A DNA stretch of 64,000 nucleotides from CBDAPI01 sp964565865 (GTDB taxonomy: Bacteria > Acidobacteriota > UBA6911 > RPQK01 > CBDAPI01): contig CAZMGM010000010.1 in NCBI GenBank assembly GCA_964565865.1, forward strand, positions 10,220 through 74,219. The letters are read 5' to 3'. The translations under genes were made by a program, and so were the position numbers. Shown piece after piece: positions 8,584-16,867 of this stretch (the stretch's first letter is position 1; each line of letters begins with the position of its first letter). Below the pieces are notes generated by a model. The model saw nothing but the letters and a program-made list of their open reading frames with translations. It ran no database searches and had not been told where the DNA came from.

Positions 8584-9684
8584 GTGAGTCGCGAAAAACC
8601 CCGAACCATCCGCCTGCCGGTCTCCGGCTCCCGCTTTGTAGAGCAGCTTCTGACATGGTACGAGGGGGCCAAGCGGGATCTTCCCTGGAGAGGTCAGTCC
8701 GACGCATATCGGATCTGGCTGGCCGAGACCATGTTGCAACAAACCCGGATTGCGACGATGCTGCCCTACTATCGACGCTTTATCGGGCTGTTTCCGACGG
8801 TTCAGGATCTGGCCCGGGCCGAGCGGGAGCAGGTGGTGGGTGCGTGGTCCGGGCTCGGCTATTACCGGAGAGCCGAGAATCTGTGGAGGGCCTCGCGCGT
8901 TATCTGCCGGGAACACGGGGGTCAGTTCCCAGCTGAGCGCAAAGCAGCATTGGCTCTGCCGGGGGTCGGCGTCTACACTGCAGGTGCCGTGCTTTCCATC
9001 GCGTATGGTCTTCCTGAGGCAATTCTAGATGGTAATGTAAGACGAGTTCTGGCGCGCCTCCTTTGCATTGACGAGGTAAACGCTGAAGTGAAAAGAAATT
9101 TTCAGAGGTTGCTCGACAACCTTGTCAGGACTCCTGCGGTCGCGCGTCGCGTTGAGAGCTTCAATCAGGCTCTCATGGAGCTGGGAGCCCTGGTCTGCAC
9201 ACCCCGTAGCCCCAGCTGCAAGGACTGCCCTTTTCAACAGTGTTGCCGGGGCCGGCAGGCAGGTGTCCAGGAAGAAATTCCCACCCCTAGAAAAAAGCGG
9301 CCAACCGAGCAGCACCGCTTTATCAGTGCCATTGTTCTGGACGAAAGGGCGAGAGCACTCCTCGCCAGGAACCATAAGGGGCCGTACTTGCAGGGATTGT
9401 GGGAATTCCCAAAGGTCAAATCAGGACCGAGCGGGTTGTACGAGTCGTTTCTTTCCGAGCACCAGCTGCATCTTCGCCCCGTTGGCCAATTGGAAGAGAT
9501 TAGGCATCAAGTCACATATCGAAAACTGAGGTTCGAACCCGTTGTCTGTGAGCTTCTCGAGCCCCACGGGGATCGCCCGGGATGGATGTGGGCGGATCCG
9601 TACCGAATTTCAATTCCGACCTCCAGTTATGTCCAGAAGATCTGGCAACGATATTGCTCGTGGGCAGCCACCGAGATAGGCTGA
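8584..9684 (+). CDS. mutY: A/G-specific adenine DNA glycosylase MutY
   Basis: Removes adenine mispaired with 8-oxoguanine. The 366 residues contain the N-terminal HhH-GPD glycosylase domain with LPWRG, AETMLQQTRI (the catalytic Glu lies here) and LPGVGVYTAGAV (helix-hairpin-helix, followed by the catalytic Asp in AILDGNV). The [4Fe-4S] cluster motif is CTPRSPSCKDCPFQQCC. A C-terminal NUDIX-like 8-oxoG recognition domain contains LQGLWEFPKVKSG. The start is GTG, 12 bases after selD stops, so the two are probably cotranscribed. Confidence 0.95.
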   Translation: MSREKPRTIRLPVSGSRFVEQLLTWYEGAKRDLPWRGQSDAYRIWLAETMLQQTRIATMLPYYRRFIGLFPTVQDLARAEREQVVGAWSGLGYYRRAENLWRASRVICREHGGQFPAERKAALALPGVGVYTAGAVLSIAYGLPEAILDGNVRRVLARLLCIDEVNAEVKRNFQRLLDNLVRTPAVARRVESFNQALMELGALVCTPRSPSCKDCPFQQCCRGRQAGVQEEIPTPRKKRPTEQHRFISAIVLDERARALLARNHKGPYLQGLWEFPKVKSGPSGLYESFLSEHQLHLRPVGQLEEIRHQVTYRKLRFEPVVCELLEPHGDRPGWMWADPYRISIPTSSYVQKIWQRYCSWAATEIG

Positions 9685-9751
9685 AAACGACGCTGGAGGT
9701 CGGGATCGCTGGCATCTCCAGGCGTGCGCTCAGCGCCGACCCGGGAAAGGC

Positions 9752-9757
9752 TATAAT
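9752..9757 (+). promoter_or_regulatory. -10 box of the esterase gene (leaderless)
   Basis: TATAAT ends six bases before the ATG at 9764; no Shine-Dalgarno is present. Same geometry as selD. Confidence 0.55.
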
Positions 9758-9763
9758 CGCTGT

Positions 9764-10717
9764 ATGTCGGCATGCTGCAGAGCAGCTTTAGTTGCGCTTG
9801 TGCCGGTTCTTACCTGGGTGCCGGCCGTGGGTCAGGGATGCAGTCTCCCACGAAGAATTGCCGACCCCCAGACCATTGAGCTGCCCTCGGGTTCCCGAGT
9901 CGAGTTTCACACATTTCGTTCCAGGTCGCTGAAGAAGGACCTGGGGTACAGCGTGTTCCTGCCAGCCAGCTATGATTCGAAGGGAACCACGTATCCCGTA
10001 GTTTACTTTCTACACGGGATGAACAATGACCACACAAGCTGGTGTGCTAGTCGCTATGGGAATCTGCCGGAGATTGTGGACGAAACAATCCGCGAACAGC
10101 ACCTTCCTGAGTTCGTCATGCTGCATCCCTCTGGAGAGCAGGGATACTATACGGACAGTGCCGACGGCAAGGCTCTGTACGAGCGTGCCTTCCAAGATGA
10201 TTTCATCACCGCTATGGAGAGCAGGTATCGCATTCGGAGTGATCCGCAGGGTCGTGCTATCGGTGGAACCTCTATGGGCGGTTACGGAGCACTCAAACTG
10301 GCCTTCAAGCATTCTCATTTTTACTCTGCGGTAGCAGCCGGCTCGCCAATCGTGCTGGTAGGCGACGACCCGGCGCAATTGCTGGGTGGTGAAGATTCGC
10401 GACGCTCTCAACTCTTTTCCCAACTGCTCCACAAAGTCTACGGAAACCCCGTCGATGAGCGGCACTGGCAAAAGAACCGCCTGGCAAATCTGGTCAGCGG
10501 AAATCTGAACGGGTTACGGGTGATGGTGCTGTACGGAACTGCGGATCGGTACAATGGTGTCATTCCAATGGAAGACGGCATTCGCCACCTGGGCGGGATA
10601 ATGGAGTCCCGGAACGTCGACTACGAGCTCCACATATACGATGAAGAGCCCCACGGCTGGGGGTTGGTAATGGCCCACCTGCCCCAGATTCTGGAATTTT
10701 TGTCCAGCAGCTTTTAG
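9764..10717 (+). CDS. Secreted alpha/beta-hydrolase esterase (esterase D / antigen 85 type)
   Basis: 317 residues. An N-terminal signal peptide is likely (hydrophobic ALVALVPVLTWVPAVGQG). The mature part has an alpha/beta-hydrolase fold: oxyanion region VVYFLHGMNNDHTSW, nucleophile elbow GGTSMGGYGALK (Ser in GTSMGG), probable acid in YGTADRYN and histidine in EEPHGWGL. Related proteins include feruloyl esterases, S-formylglutathione hydrolases and mycolyltransferases; the sequence does not decide the substrate. It is apparently a single-gene unit with its own leaderless promoter. Confidence 0.85.
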   Translation: MSACCRAALVALVPVLTWVPAVGQGCSLPRRIADPQTIELPSGSRVEFHTFRSRSLKKDLGYSVFLPASYDSKGTTYPVVYFLHGMNNDHTSWCASRYGNLPEIVDETIREQHLPEFVMLHPSGEQGYYTDSADGKALYERAFQDDFITAMESRYRIRSDPQGRAIGGTSMGGYGALKLAFKHSHFYSAVAAGSPIVLVGDDPAQLLGGEDSRRSQLFSQLLHKVYGNPVDERHWQKNRLANLVSGNLNGLRVMVLYGTADRYNGVIPMEDGIRHLGGIMESRNVDYELHIYDEEPHGWGLVMAHLPQILEFLSSSF

Positions 10718-10895
10718 ACGGAACAAGCGAGAGTCGGTTGCCGGCCCAGAAATTCTTGCCCCGACGCTTGTTACACGCTTCCGCTTGCGGGCCTGGACCA
10801 TACCCCTTATCGGAAGAAGACCCCCCTGCTGCGAAGACCCATGAAAAATACTTTGAGGTGGTTTCCAGCTGGGGGAGGATAGGAGACAAGAGATT

Positions 10896-12077
10896 CTAGT
10901 TTATGGACAGGAGGCCGGGATTCTCTAGGTAGGAGATAACGTCTCCAAGAAAAGCTGCCCCCACAATACCGTCGACGACCCGGTGGTCGAGTGAAAGGCT
11001 CAGGTTCATCATGTGTCTTACCACCACTTCCCCATCCCGGACCACCGGACGCTCCTCGATCTTGTGAACTGCTAGGATTGCGACTTCTGGATAGTTGATG
11101 ATCGGTGTTGCCAGAACCCCTCCTAGGGAACCCAAGCTGGTGATTGTGAAGGTTCCGTCGCGCAGGTCCTCGACTCTGATCGTTCCCTCCCGGGCCTGCT
11201 GGGCCAGGGATCGAATCACCTTAGAGATCTCGAGAACATTTTTTTTGTCAGCTTTTTTGACCACCGGGACAACCAGTCCTTCCCGAGTGGCGGTGGCCAC
11301 GCCAATGTTCAAGGAACGCTGGAATCGAATCAGCTTTTTTTCCTCGTCCAGAGTGGAATTAAGGAGGGGATGTTTCTTGAGTCCCGCTGCACAGGCTTTG
11401 ATGATGAAGGGAAGGTAGTGGATATCGTGTCCGTCGTGGTGGCGTCTGAACTCGGAGCGCAGGTGCACAAGAAAAGTTGCGTCTACTTCTTCCACATACG
11501 TATAGTGCGGAGCAAATCTTTTGGCAGCTAGAAGATGATCCCCGATTTTCTTACGGACTCCCCGGTAGGGTATCGAGTCCGCCGCACCGCCGCACTCCCC
11601 AGGACTATTCGGTTTTTGACCCATGGCACACTCAACATCCTGTCGCGTGATCCTGCCCTCGGTGCCGGTTCCGTGAAAGCCGGCCAGATCGACTCCCATT
11701 TCTCGGGCGAAGCGCCTCACCGCCGGGGTGGCCAGGTTCTTGCCCTGTTTCTGGCCGCGAACTGGAACCTGTTCAATGCGTGTTCGGACCTCTTCCGCTT
11801 CAACCCCGGAAGCGGAAGAGGCATGGCCCGGACCACCCCCCTCAGCGGCGATGACGACGAGCGTCGCGCCCACGGCGATGATGTCGCCCTCACTGCCTAT
11901 TGTTTCCAGCACTTCACCTTTGACCGGTGAAGGGATTTCGATGGTGGCCTTGTCCGTCATTACCTCGACCATTGGCTGGTCCTCTTCTAGCTGGTCACCG
12001 CCCTGGATCAGCCAGTGGATAATCTCACCTTCGATCACTCCTTCACCAATATCGGGAAGCTTGAATTCGTACGGCAT
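10896..12077 (-). CDS. 2-oxoacid dehydrogenase E2 (dihydrolipoamide acyltransferase)
   Basis: Core acyltransferase of a 2-oxoacid dehydrogenase complex. 393 residues from ATG at 12077; a TTG at 12092 is an alternative start that would overlap the E1beta stop. Domains in order are one lipoyl domain (lipoyl Lys in MTDKATIEIPSP), a peripheral-subunit-binding domain (ATPAVRRFAREMGVDLAGFHGTG), and the catalytic domain with YRGVRKKIGDHLLAAKRFAPHYTYVEEVDAT in the substrate-binding part and the active site DHRVVDG near the end. A single lipoyl domain together with the E1alpha type suggests a branched-chain oxoacid complex. No E3 gene is in the window. Confidence 0.92.
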   Translation of the reverse strand: MPYEFKLPDIGEGVIEGEIIHWLIQGGDQLEEDQPMVEVMTDKATIEIPSPVKGEVLETIGSEGDIIAVGATLVVIAAEGGGPGHASSASGVEAEEVRTRIEQVPVRGQKQGKNLATPAVRRFAREMGVDLAGFHGTGTEGRITRQDVECAMGQKPNSPGECGGAADSIPYRGVRKKIGDHLLAAKRFAPHYTYVEEVDATFLVHLRSEFRRHHDGHDIHYLPFIIKACAAGLKKHPLLNSTLDEEKKLIRFQRSLNIGVATATREGLVVPVVKKADKKNVLEISKVIRSLAQQAREGTIRVEDLRDGTFTITSLGSLGGVLATPIINYPEVAILAVHKIEERPVVRDGEVVVRHMMNLSLSLDHRVVDGIVGAAFLGDVISYLENPGLLSIN

Positions 12078-12088
12078 GGGAACACGAT

Positions 12089-13066
12089 TCAAAATGCAAG
12101 ACTGTCCCGGGCGGCACTCAAGATCCGCGCCGGGGTCGGCAGGTAGTCTTCCTCAAGGGCATAGGGGAAGGGGGTGTCGAAACCGGTAACACGGTATACG
12201 GGGGCTTCCAGGTGCAGGAGCACCTTTTCAGTAATCGTGGCAGCCAGCTCGGCCCCGAACCCACAGGTCCTGGGGGCTTCATGGGTGATGATCGCGCGGC
12301 CGGTCTTTTTTACCGACGCCAGCAGGGTCTGGACATCATATGGGACCAGAGTCCTGAGGTCGATCACTTCAATGGCCGCCCCCAGAAGTTCCTCTGCCCG
12401 CTCCGCCGCCGCCATCGACACCGGCACCATGGCTCCGTAGCAGATCAGCGTTAAATCGGTTCCGCTCCGAACGACTTTGGCTGTTCCAAGCTCGATTTTG
12501 TAAGCCTCCTCGGGAACTTCTCCCTGGGCCGAACGATAGAGCTTTTTCGGCTCCATGAATAAAACCGGATTGTCGTCGCGGATAGAAGCTGCTAGCAGTC
12601 CTTTTGCCTCGTAAGGATTAGAGGGAATCACGACCTTTAGTCCGGGAGTGTGGGCAAAGTAGGCCTCGGGGCTTTGCGAGTGGTAATGCCCACCTCGGAT
12701 ACCTCCGCCGTAAGGAGTTCGGATCACCATGGGGCAGGCCATTTGACCACCGGAGCGATAGCGTAGCTTGGAGACCTCGTTCACGATCTGATCAAAGGCG
12801 GGATAGATGAAGTCTGCAAACTGGACTTCGGGAACAGGCCGAAGGCCGTAGATGGCCATGCCCACCGCGGCTCCCACGATACCGTTTTCGGATAGCGGTG
12901 TGTCAAAAACACGCTGGTCCCCGAACTCGTTCTGCAGATTGGCTGTTGCCCGAAAGACACCCCCAAATTGCCCGACGTCTTCTCCGAAGACGACAACTTT
13001 CTGATCGCGCTGAAGCTCGCAGCGCAACCCCGAGTTCACGGCCTGGATGATATTCATTCGTGGCAT
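12089..13066 (-). CDS. 2-oxoacid dehydrogenase E1 component, beta subunit
   Basis: 325 residues forming, with the alpha subunit, the thiamine-diphosphate-dependent decarboxylase. Family features are the start MPRMNIIQAVNSGLR, FGEDVGQFGGVFRAT, FDTPLSENGIVGAAVGMA (with the TPP-activating Glu), and MVIRTPYGGGIRGGHYHSQS. The sequence GGIRGGHYHSQSPEAYF is closer to branched-chain enzymes than to pyruvate dehydrogenase. It lies nine bases after the E1alpha stop and just before the E2 gene, so one operon. Confidence 0.93.
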   Translation of the reverse strand: MPRMNIIQAVNSGLRCELQRDQKVVVFGEDVGQFGGVFRATANLQNEFGDQRVFDTPLSENGIVGAAVGMAIYGLRPVPEVQFADFIYPAFDQIVNEVSKLRYRSGGQMACPMVIRTPYGGGIRGGHYHSQSPEAYFAHTPGLKVVIPSNPYEAKGLLAASIRDDNPVLFMEPKKLYRSAQGEVPEEAYKIELGTAKVVRSGTDLTLICYGAMVPVSMAAAERAEELLGAAIEVIDLRTLVPYDVQTLLASVKKTGRAIITHEAPRTCGFGAELAATITEKVLLHLEAPVYRVTGFDTPFPYALEEDYLPTPARILSAARDSLAF

Positions 13067-13075
13067 GTCAGGGAC

Positions 13076-14176
13076 TCAAACTTGCTGTTTCACGGTCAAT
13101 GGTTGCTTGGTGTTCCGCAACTCTGCCCATTGCTCTTGAAGGTGCCAAGGAATCTCATCGTAAACATCGGAAAACAAACTCTCCAGCTTGGGCGGGGAGA
13201 CAGCCTCGGCTTTGCGGAGTGCCGCAAGAATTCGGTCGCGTGTTTCGGCCTCCAGGTTGTGGTCCTCGTTTTCGCTCCACACGCCCTCGCGGATGAGGTA
13301 GGCCCGGAGCCGTTTCAGCGGGTCCTGCTGTGCCCAGGCCTGGACTTCCTCTTCCGGTCGATATGCCCTTGGATCATCTGAAGTCGAGTGCCCTCTCATT
13401 CGATAAGTGACTGCCTCGACCAAGGTCGGTCCCTTGCCTTTTCGGGCCCTCTCTGCGGCATTCCGAGTCTCCCGGTAGACTGCCAGGAAGTCGTTACCAT
13501 CCACGCGGACCCCGTTGAACCCGTATGCCGCTGCTTTTGCTGAAAGGGACGCGGCGGCAGTCTGCCTTTCTACTGGGACCGAAATGGCCCACTGGTTGTT
13601 CCGGCACAAAAACACCACGGGAGCCTTCATGGCTCCAGCGAAGTTGGCAGCAGCGTGAAAGTCGCCTGTAGAGGTAGCCCCGTCACCAAAATAGACCAGA
13701 ACTACGTCCGGCTTACCGGTGATTTTGGCAGCGATCGCCACACCGGTCGCATGAGGGATCTGTGTTCCAACGGGGCTGGAGACCGAAGAGTAACAGAGTA
13801 GGGGAAGCGCGTAGTGATTGGGCATTTGACGACCCTTGCTTGCATCCTCACTGGTCCCGAAGAGTTGACTGCAAAGGTCCTGGATCGAAAAGCCCCTGAG
13901 CAAGGCGGCTCCCAGTTCCCGGTAACAAGGGAATATCCAATCACTGGATTGCAGAGCCGCCGCGCTTCCGATGATGGCCGCTTCTTCGCCGATCGAGGCC
14001 ACATAGAAACCGATTCGGCCTTGGCGTTGGAGGGTGATCATGCGCTCATCAATGCGGCGATTGAGCACCATCAGGCGATACATTTCGACCAGTCGTTCCC
14101 TGCCGAGTCCGGGGAGATCGGCATCATCTTGGACTATTCCTTCAGCGTCCAGAATCTGGAGCATTGGTGTAGTCAT
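13076..14176 (-). CDS. 2-oxoacid dehydrogenase E1 component, alpha subunit (branched-chain type)
   Basis: 366 residues; the TPP-binding alpha subunit. The TPP/Mg motif is GDGATSTGDFHAAANFAGAMK. The phosphorylation-loop-like region YRMRGHSTSDDPRAYR and the segment SVSSPVGTQIPHATGVA are typical of branched-chain oxoacid dehydrogenase, so valine, leucine and isoleucine breakdown is the likely role; pyruvate remains possible. It heads the operon E1alpha-E1beta-E2. A TATAAT box (minus 14189-14184) ends seven bases before ATG with no Shine-Dalgarno, so the mRNA is probably leaderless. Confidence 0.92.
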   Translation of the reverse strand: MTTPMLQILDAEGIVQDDADLPGLGRERLVEMYRLMVLNRRIDERMITLQRQGRIGFYVASIGEEAAIIGSAAALQSSDWIFPCYRELGAALLRGFSIQDLCSQLFGTSEDASKGRQMPNHYALPLLCYSSVSSPVGTQIPHATGVAIAAKITGKPDVVLVYFGDGATSTGDFHAAANFAGAMKAPVVFLCRNNQWAISVPVERQTAAASLSAKAAAYGFNGVRVDGNDFLAVYRETRNAAERARKGKGPTLVEAVTYRMRGHSTSDDPRAYRPEEEVQAWAQQDPLKRLRAYLIREGVWSENEDHNLEAETRDRILAALRKAEAVSPPKLESLFSDVYDEIPWHLQEQWAELRNTKQPLTVKQQV

Positions 14177-14183
14177 GGCCTGA

Positions 14184-14189
14184 ATTATA
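14184..14189 (-). promoter_or_regulatory. -10 box of the E1alpha operon (leaderless)
   Basis: TATAAT on the minus strand, seven bases before the E1alpha ATG, without a Shine-Dalgarno sequence in between. Confidence 0.55.
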
Positions 14190-14809
14190 TCCCCCTTCCC
14201 GCCTTAGTGTAAAAGAAACTGGAGGTATAGGAGGTTCCCTTTGGCCCACCTCGAGTTGCTATTGTTTTTCAAAGAGTTGCTGGAGAGAGAGAAGGGTAAG
14301 GATCAGAATAGCCTTTTCCTGCCAGCGTTTCATCGGCTCCCTTTTTGACGCGCCGTCGGACGAATCCAAGCGGCTCCATTCCTGCGAGGTTCTTACATTG
14401 GGCGGACCGGAAAACCCCGAAAAACCGAAGGCAGTAAAACGATCTGGCCGGCCCAGGGAGGAACGACGACGAACCTTGAAGATTCAGTCGGCTGTGTGCG
14501 ATTCTGGGGCATGGATTTAGACGTGACTCGAACGCTTGCAGTGTTGTTCCCACCTCACCCCCCATTGAAGTGATTGGACTACTATCGCAGTGGGAGAACC
14601 CTTCCGGGCACCCTGGGGGGGACTACTATCGGCGTAGTGAACAAGTGGCAAATAGCTTGTGGAAAACGGCCGGGGCACCGGATTGATAATCTCGATAAAT
14701 ATTCACTGGATACAGATATTTAGCCTATACTAAAACGTGAATGTTAGGGCTCGAACCGAGTCCACATATTTTCTCCGGAACTGTGAAAATTCTGTGTTAT
14801 GATACTGCC
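14190..14809. other. Intergenic stretch, with a 12-bp direct repeat
   Basis: No supportable gene on either strand. The one recognisable structure is the 12-mer GGACTACTATCG at 14576-14587, repeated exactly at 14620-14631 (44 bases apart). An AT-rich tract at 14690-14740 follows. The repeats could be operator half-sites for the next gene; this is inference. A TATGAT box at 14798-14803 lies six bases before the next ATG. Confidence 0.4.
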
Positions 14810-15094
14810 ATGCGGCTCAGGCGTGCTTCGCGGGGGGGGGAAAGTCGGAAGTTACCAGAGTCAAGATCTGAGAGAAATCTGGCAGTTGCAATTCTGCGCC
14901 AGGCGTGGCACGAAGCCGTGATGGATTTGAGGTCTGTCAAAGAGACTTCAAGAAACGATTACAGGTTGCTCAAGAAGAAGGCGATTGAGTGGATTAGCAC
15001 GGATGAGTCCGGGTTTCCTTACTGGTGTAAGCTGGCGGATGTGGACCACCTGGCAGTGAGGCAACGCCTTTGCGACTCGGTCACCGAGTATTAG
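14810..15094 (+). CDS. Small hypothetical protein (YWCxLADVDH motif)
   Basis: 94 residues, not assigned to a named family. The basic N-terminus (MRLRRASRGG) is followed by a helical region NLAVAILRQAWHEAVMDL and the segment WISTDESGFPYWCKLADVDHLAVRQRL, which looks conserved and globular. I believe such short proteins with an FPYWCxLADVDH-like core recur in bacterial and phage genomes, but I cannot name a function. ATG 14810 is chosen because TATGAT ends six bases upstream, the leaderless geometry seen at other genes here. No obvious operon partner. Confidence 0.6.
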   Translation: MRLRRASRGGESRKLPESRSERNLAVAILRQAWHEAVMDLRSVKETSRNDYRLLKKKAIEWISTDESGFPYWCKLADVDHLAVRQRLCDSVTEY

Positions 15095-15297
15095 AGCCCT
15101 TGGTTAGAATCCCCCCCAGAGTCGATCGCCGCTTGCTGCTGCTGGCGCTATTGGCCCCCGATGGCTGGACAGGGTGCCCCTGCTGCTGTGACCAATGACC
15201 TCCGGCTCTCCTGGGGTGAGAATTCACGAGGGGATGCGCTAGCAGGCAGCTCCAGGCTGGGGTCTGAGGCCGGGGTATCCGATGGAAGGAGCGGCGG

Positions 15298-15537
15298 TCA
15301 CTTTTCCAGCAGGTTCTTCAACTCCTTGGGTTCGGGAAAGCGTCCTGTTTCCAGTTTCGAGAAGACCAGAGAATCGTCGAGACTAACCTCGAAACGCCCT
15401 CCCCCGGAAGGAACCAGAGTCAGCGCTGCAAGTTCTTTTCTGTAGTGGGACAGTAGCTCCAGCGCCATCCAGGCGGCTCTTGCTGTGTACTTTCAATCGT
15501 CGCAGTAGATGATTTCGATGCGTTTTCCGGCAAGCAT
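15298..15537 (-). CDS. SelW/Rdx-family selenoprotein (CxxU thioredoxin-fold protein)
   Basis: A 79-residue selenoprotein hidden by its in-frame TGA (minus 15495-15493, codon 15). Reading through gives RIEIIYCDDU then KYTARAAWMALELL, later LTLVPSGGGRFEV and GRFPEPKELKNLLEK. This matches the Rdx/SelW-like family along its whole length: the beta strand, the redox CxxU/CxxC loop (Cys12, Sec15), the RAAW helix, the VPSGGGxFEV strand, and the FPEPKELK end. AAGGAG lies upstream of the ATG. A candidate SECIS follows the TGA. Presumed role is thiol-based redox chemistry; the partner is unknown. A conserved frame on both sides of TGA makes a chance ORF or pseudogene very unlikely. Confidence 0.92.
15461..15478 (-). 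promoter_or_regulatory. Candidate bacterial SECIS hairpin in the selW-like gene
   Basis: On the minus strand AG-C-CGCC pairs with GGCG-CU, leaving one bulged C, around a five-base loop UGGAU that starts 22 bases after UGA. A bulged base in the upper stem and GG in the apical loop are hallmarks of the E. coli fdhF SECIS. Folded by eye. Confidence 0.6.
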
Positions 15538-15638
15538 AATTCTCCTTGCTGTGCTATGCCAATGATCTGAACTTTCTCGCAACCATCCTAGCAGATCGGC
15601 TTATACGTTGTTCGGTCCGGCCCATGGGGACGAGAACA

Positions 15639-15668
15639 TTGCTCCGCTCAACCGGGATACCATATAAT
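15639..15668 (+). promoter_or_regulatory. Promoter of tRNA-Asp
   Basis: TTGCTC (15639-15644), an 18-bp spacer and TATAAT (15663-15668). The tRNA begins 15 bases after the -10 box, allowing a short 5' leader for RNase P. Confidence 0.65.
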
Positions 15669-15683
15669 TTGTATTCCCCTGGT

Positions 15684-15761
15684 GGGGTCGTAGTTCAGTT
15701 TGGTTAGAACGCCGGCCTGTCACGCCGGAGGTCGCGAGTTCGAGTCTCGTCGGCCCCGCCA
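15684..15761 (+). tRNA. tRNA-Asp (anticodon GTC)
   Basis: The acceptor arm GGGGTCG pairs with CGGCCCC, including one G-U. The D arm contains TAGTTCAGTTTGGTTAGAAC. The anticodon stem GCCGG-C-CTGTCAC-G-CCGG holds the loop with GTC. The T arm is GCGAG-TTCGAGT-CTCGT. Discriminator G is at 15758 and the CCA end is encoded at 15759-15761. All arms are intact. Confidence 0.96.
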
Positions 15762-15952
15762 CTAACCCCTTGATGTGCGTGCCTTGATCCAGATTAAATC
15801 TTTCCACAGTTCTCGCCACCGAGGAGAATGAAGATCGTCCAGCGCTCATCAGACGGTGGGTGATCAAGGGCAGGTTGGATTATAAGAGGAAATGCGGAGC
15901 CTGCGCACTTTACGGCTACCAGGTGTACCGCACCATCCTGTTTTTCCACGGA

Positions 15953-15971
15953 GGCTTTTCAGCGGGAAAAG
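15953..15971 (+). terminator. Possible terminator hairpin
   Basis: GCTTTTC-AGCGG-GAAAAGC is a perfect 7-bp stem with a five-base loop. A TTTTT run follows about ten bases later on the plus strand, too far away for a classical terminator. It could end the tRNA-Asp transcript. Weak. Confidence 0.3.
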
Positions 15972-15994
15972 CGCTGCTCCTTTTTCTCCAGCCG

Positions 15995-16789
15995 TTATTC
16001 TCTACTGTCCCACTCGGTTGCCGCCGTGTATCCGCCGTCTACCACCAAGGAGGTGCCCGTAATTCCGGCGGAATCCTCGCACGCGAAATAAAGAATCGCA
16101 CGGGATATCTGGTCCGCTGTCAGGAGTTTTCCCGAGGGCACGCGTCGGAGGCGCTCGACCAGCTTCTCATCGGGGTCCGGGTACTGGGACAGATGGGTGC
16201 GCAGCCCTGGAGTATCCGTAATCCCGGGACTAACACAATTACAACGGATTCCCTGCGCCGCGTAGTCCAGTGCGATCGAACGGGTTAACCCTAAAAGTGC
16301 ATGCTTGGAAGCCGTGTAGACGGGCGTGCTGGCTTGGCCAACAAAGCTGCTGATGGATGCAACGTTTACGACATGGCTGTGCCTGGCCTTCCGCAAATAG
16401 GGGTAAGCCGACTTGAAGCTGAGGTAAGCCGCCTTGACGTTGATCCCCATGACCAGATCCCACTCGTCCTCGGCGCACTTGTGGAGCTTCCTATACTGAC
16501 CGACGGCAGCGTTGTTCACCACGATGTGGAGGCCGCCAAACCGGTTGAGAACCGTCCCGATCGAATGCTCGATGTCTTCATGGCGAGTAACGTTACAATG
16601 AACCGCCAGGGCCCGGCCTTCTCCGCCAGAGTTGATCTGATCGGCCACTTTCCGGCTTCGTGCCATGTTCACGTCGGCAATGGCCACGTCAGCTCCCTCC
16701 CTGGCAAATAATCTTGCGGCCGCCTCACCTATTCCCGAGGCGGCACCACTGATCCAAGCTACCCGGTTTACCAGTCGTAACTCGCTCAT
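15995..16789 (-). CDS. Short-chain dehydrogenase/reductase (SDR family)
   Basis: 264 residues; an NAD(P)(H)-dependent oxidoreductase. The nucleotide-binding motif is SGAASGIGEAAARLF, with DVN after beta strand 2 favouring NAD. Other motifs are NNAAVG, catalytic Ser in NVASISSFVG and YTASKHALLGL (Tyr-x-x-x-Lys). It ends GTSLVVDGGYTAATEWD. It is clearly a paralogue of the SDR at 20312-21100, both ending with a WD-containing tail. Downstream of the permease gene on the same strand, so possibly one unit for import and oxidation of a hydroxylated compound. Substrate unknown. A TAGACT box ends eight bases before ATG. Confidence 0.9.
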   Translation of the reverse strand: MSELRLVNRVAWISGAASGIGEAAARLFAREGADVAIADVNMARSRKVADQINSGGEGRALAVHCNVTRHEDIEHSIGTVLNRFGGLHIVVNNAAVGQYRKLHKCAEDEWDLVMGINVKAAYLSFKSAYPYLRKARHSHVVNVASISSFVGQASTPVYTASKHALLGLTRSIALDYAAQGIRCNCVSPGITDTPGLRTHLSQYPDPDEKLVERLRRVPSGKLLTADQISRAILYFACEDSAGITGTSLVVDGGYTAATEWDSRE

Positions 16790-16867
16790 TGGACAGCAGT
16801 CTATGCTAAAGATGAGAAATCCTCCTCCTTGGGTAGCCCAGAACCGCTGGTAGGGGTTGGACCTTTC

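Noticed and set aside
14269..14565. 98-aa minus-strand ORF upstream of E1alpha
   Set aside because: No family, no start signal, low-complexity composition.
15601..15867. Minus-strand ORF of 88 aa containing GPTRLELATSGVTG
   Set aside because: It is the antisense reading of tRNA-Asp, a well-known false ORF type.
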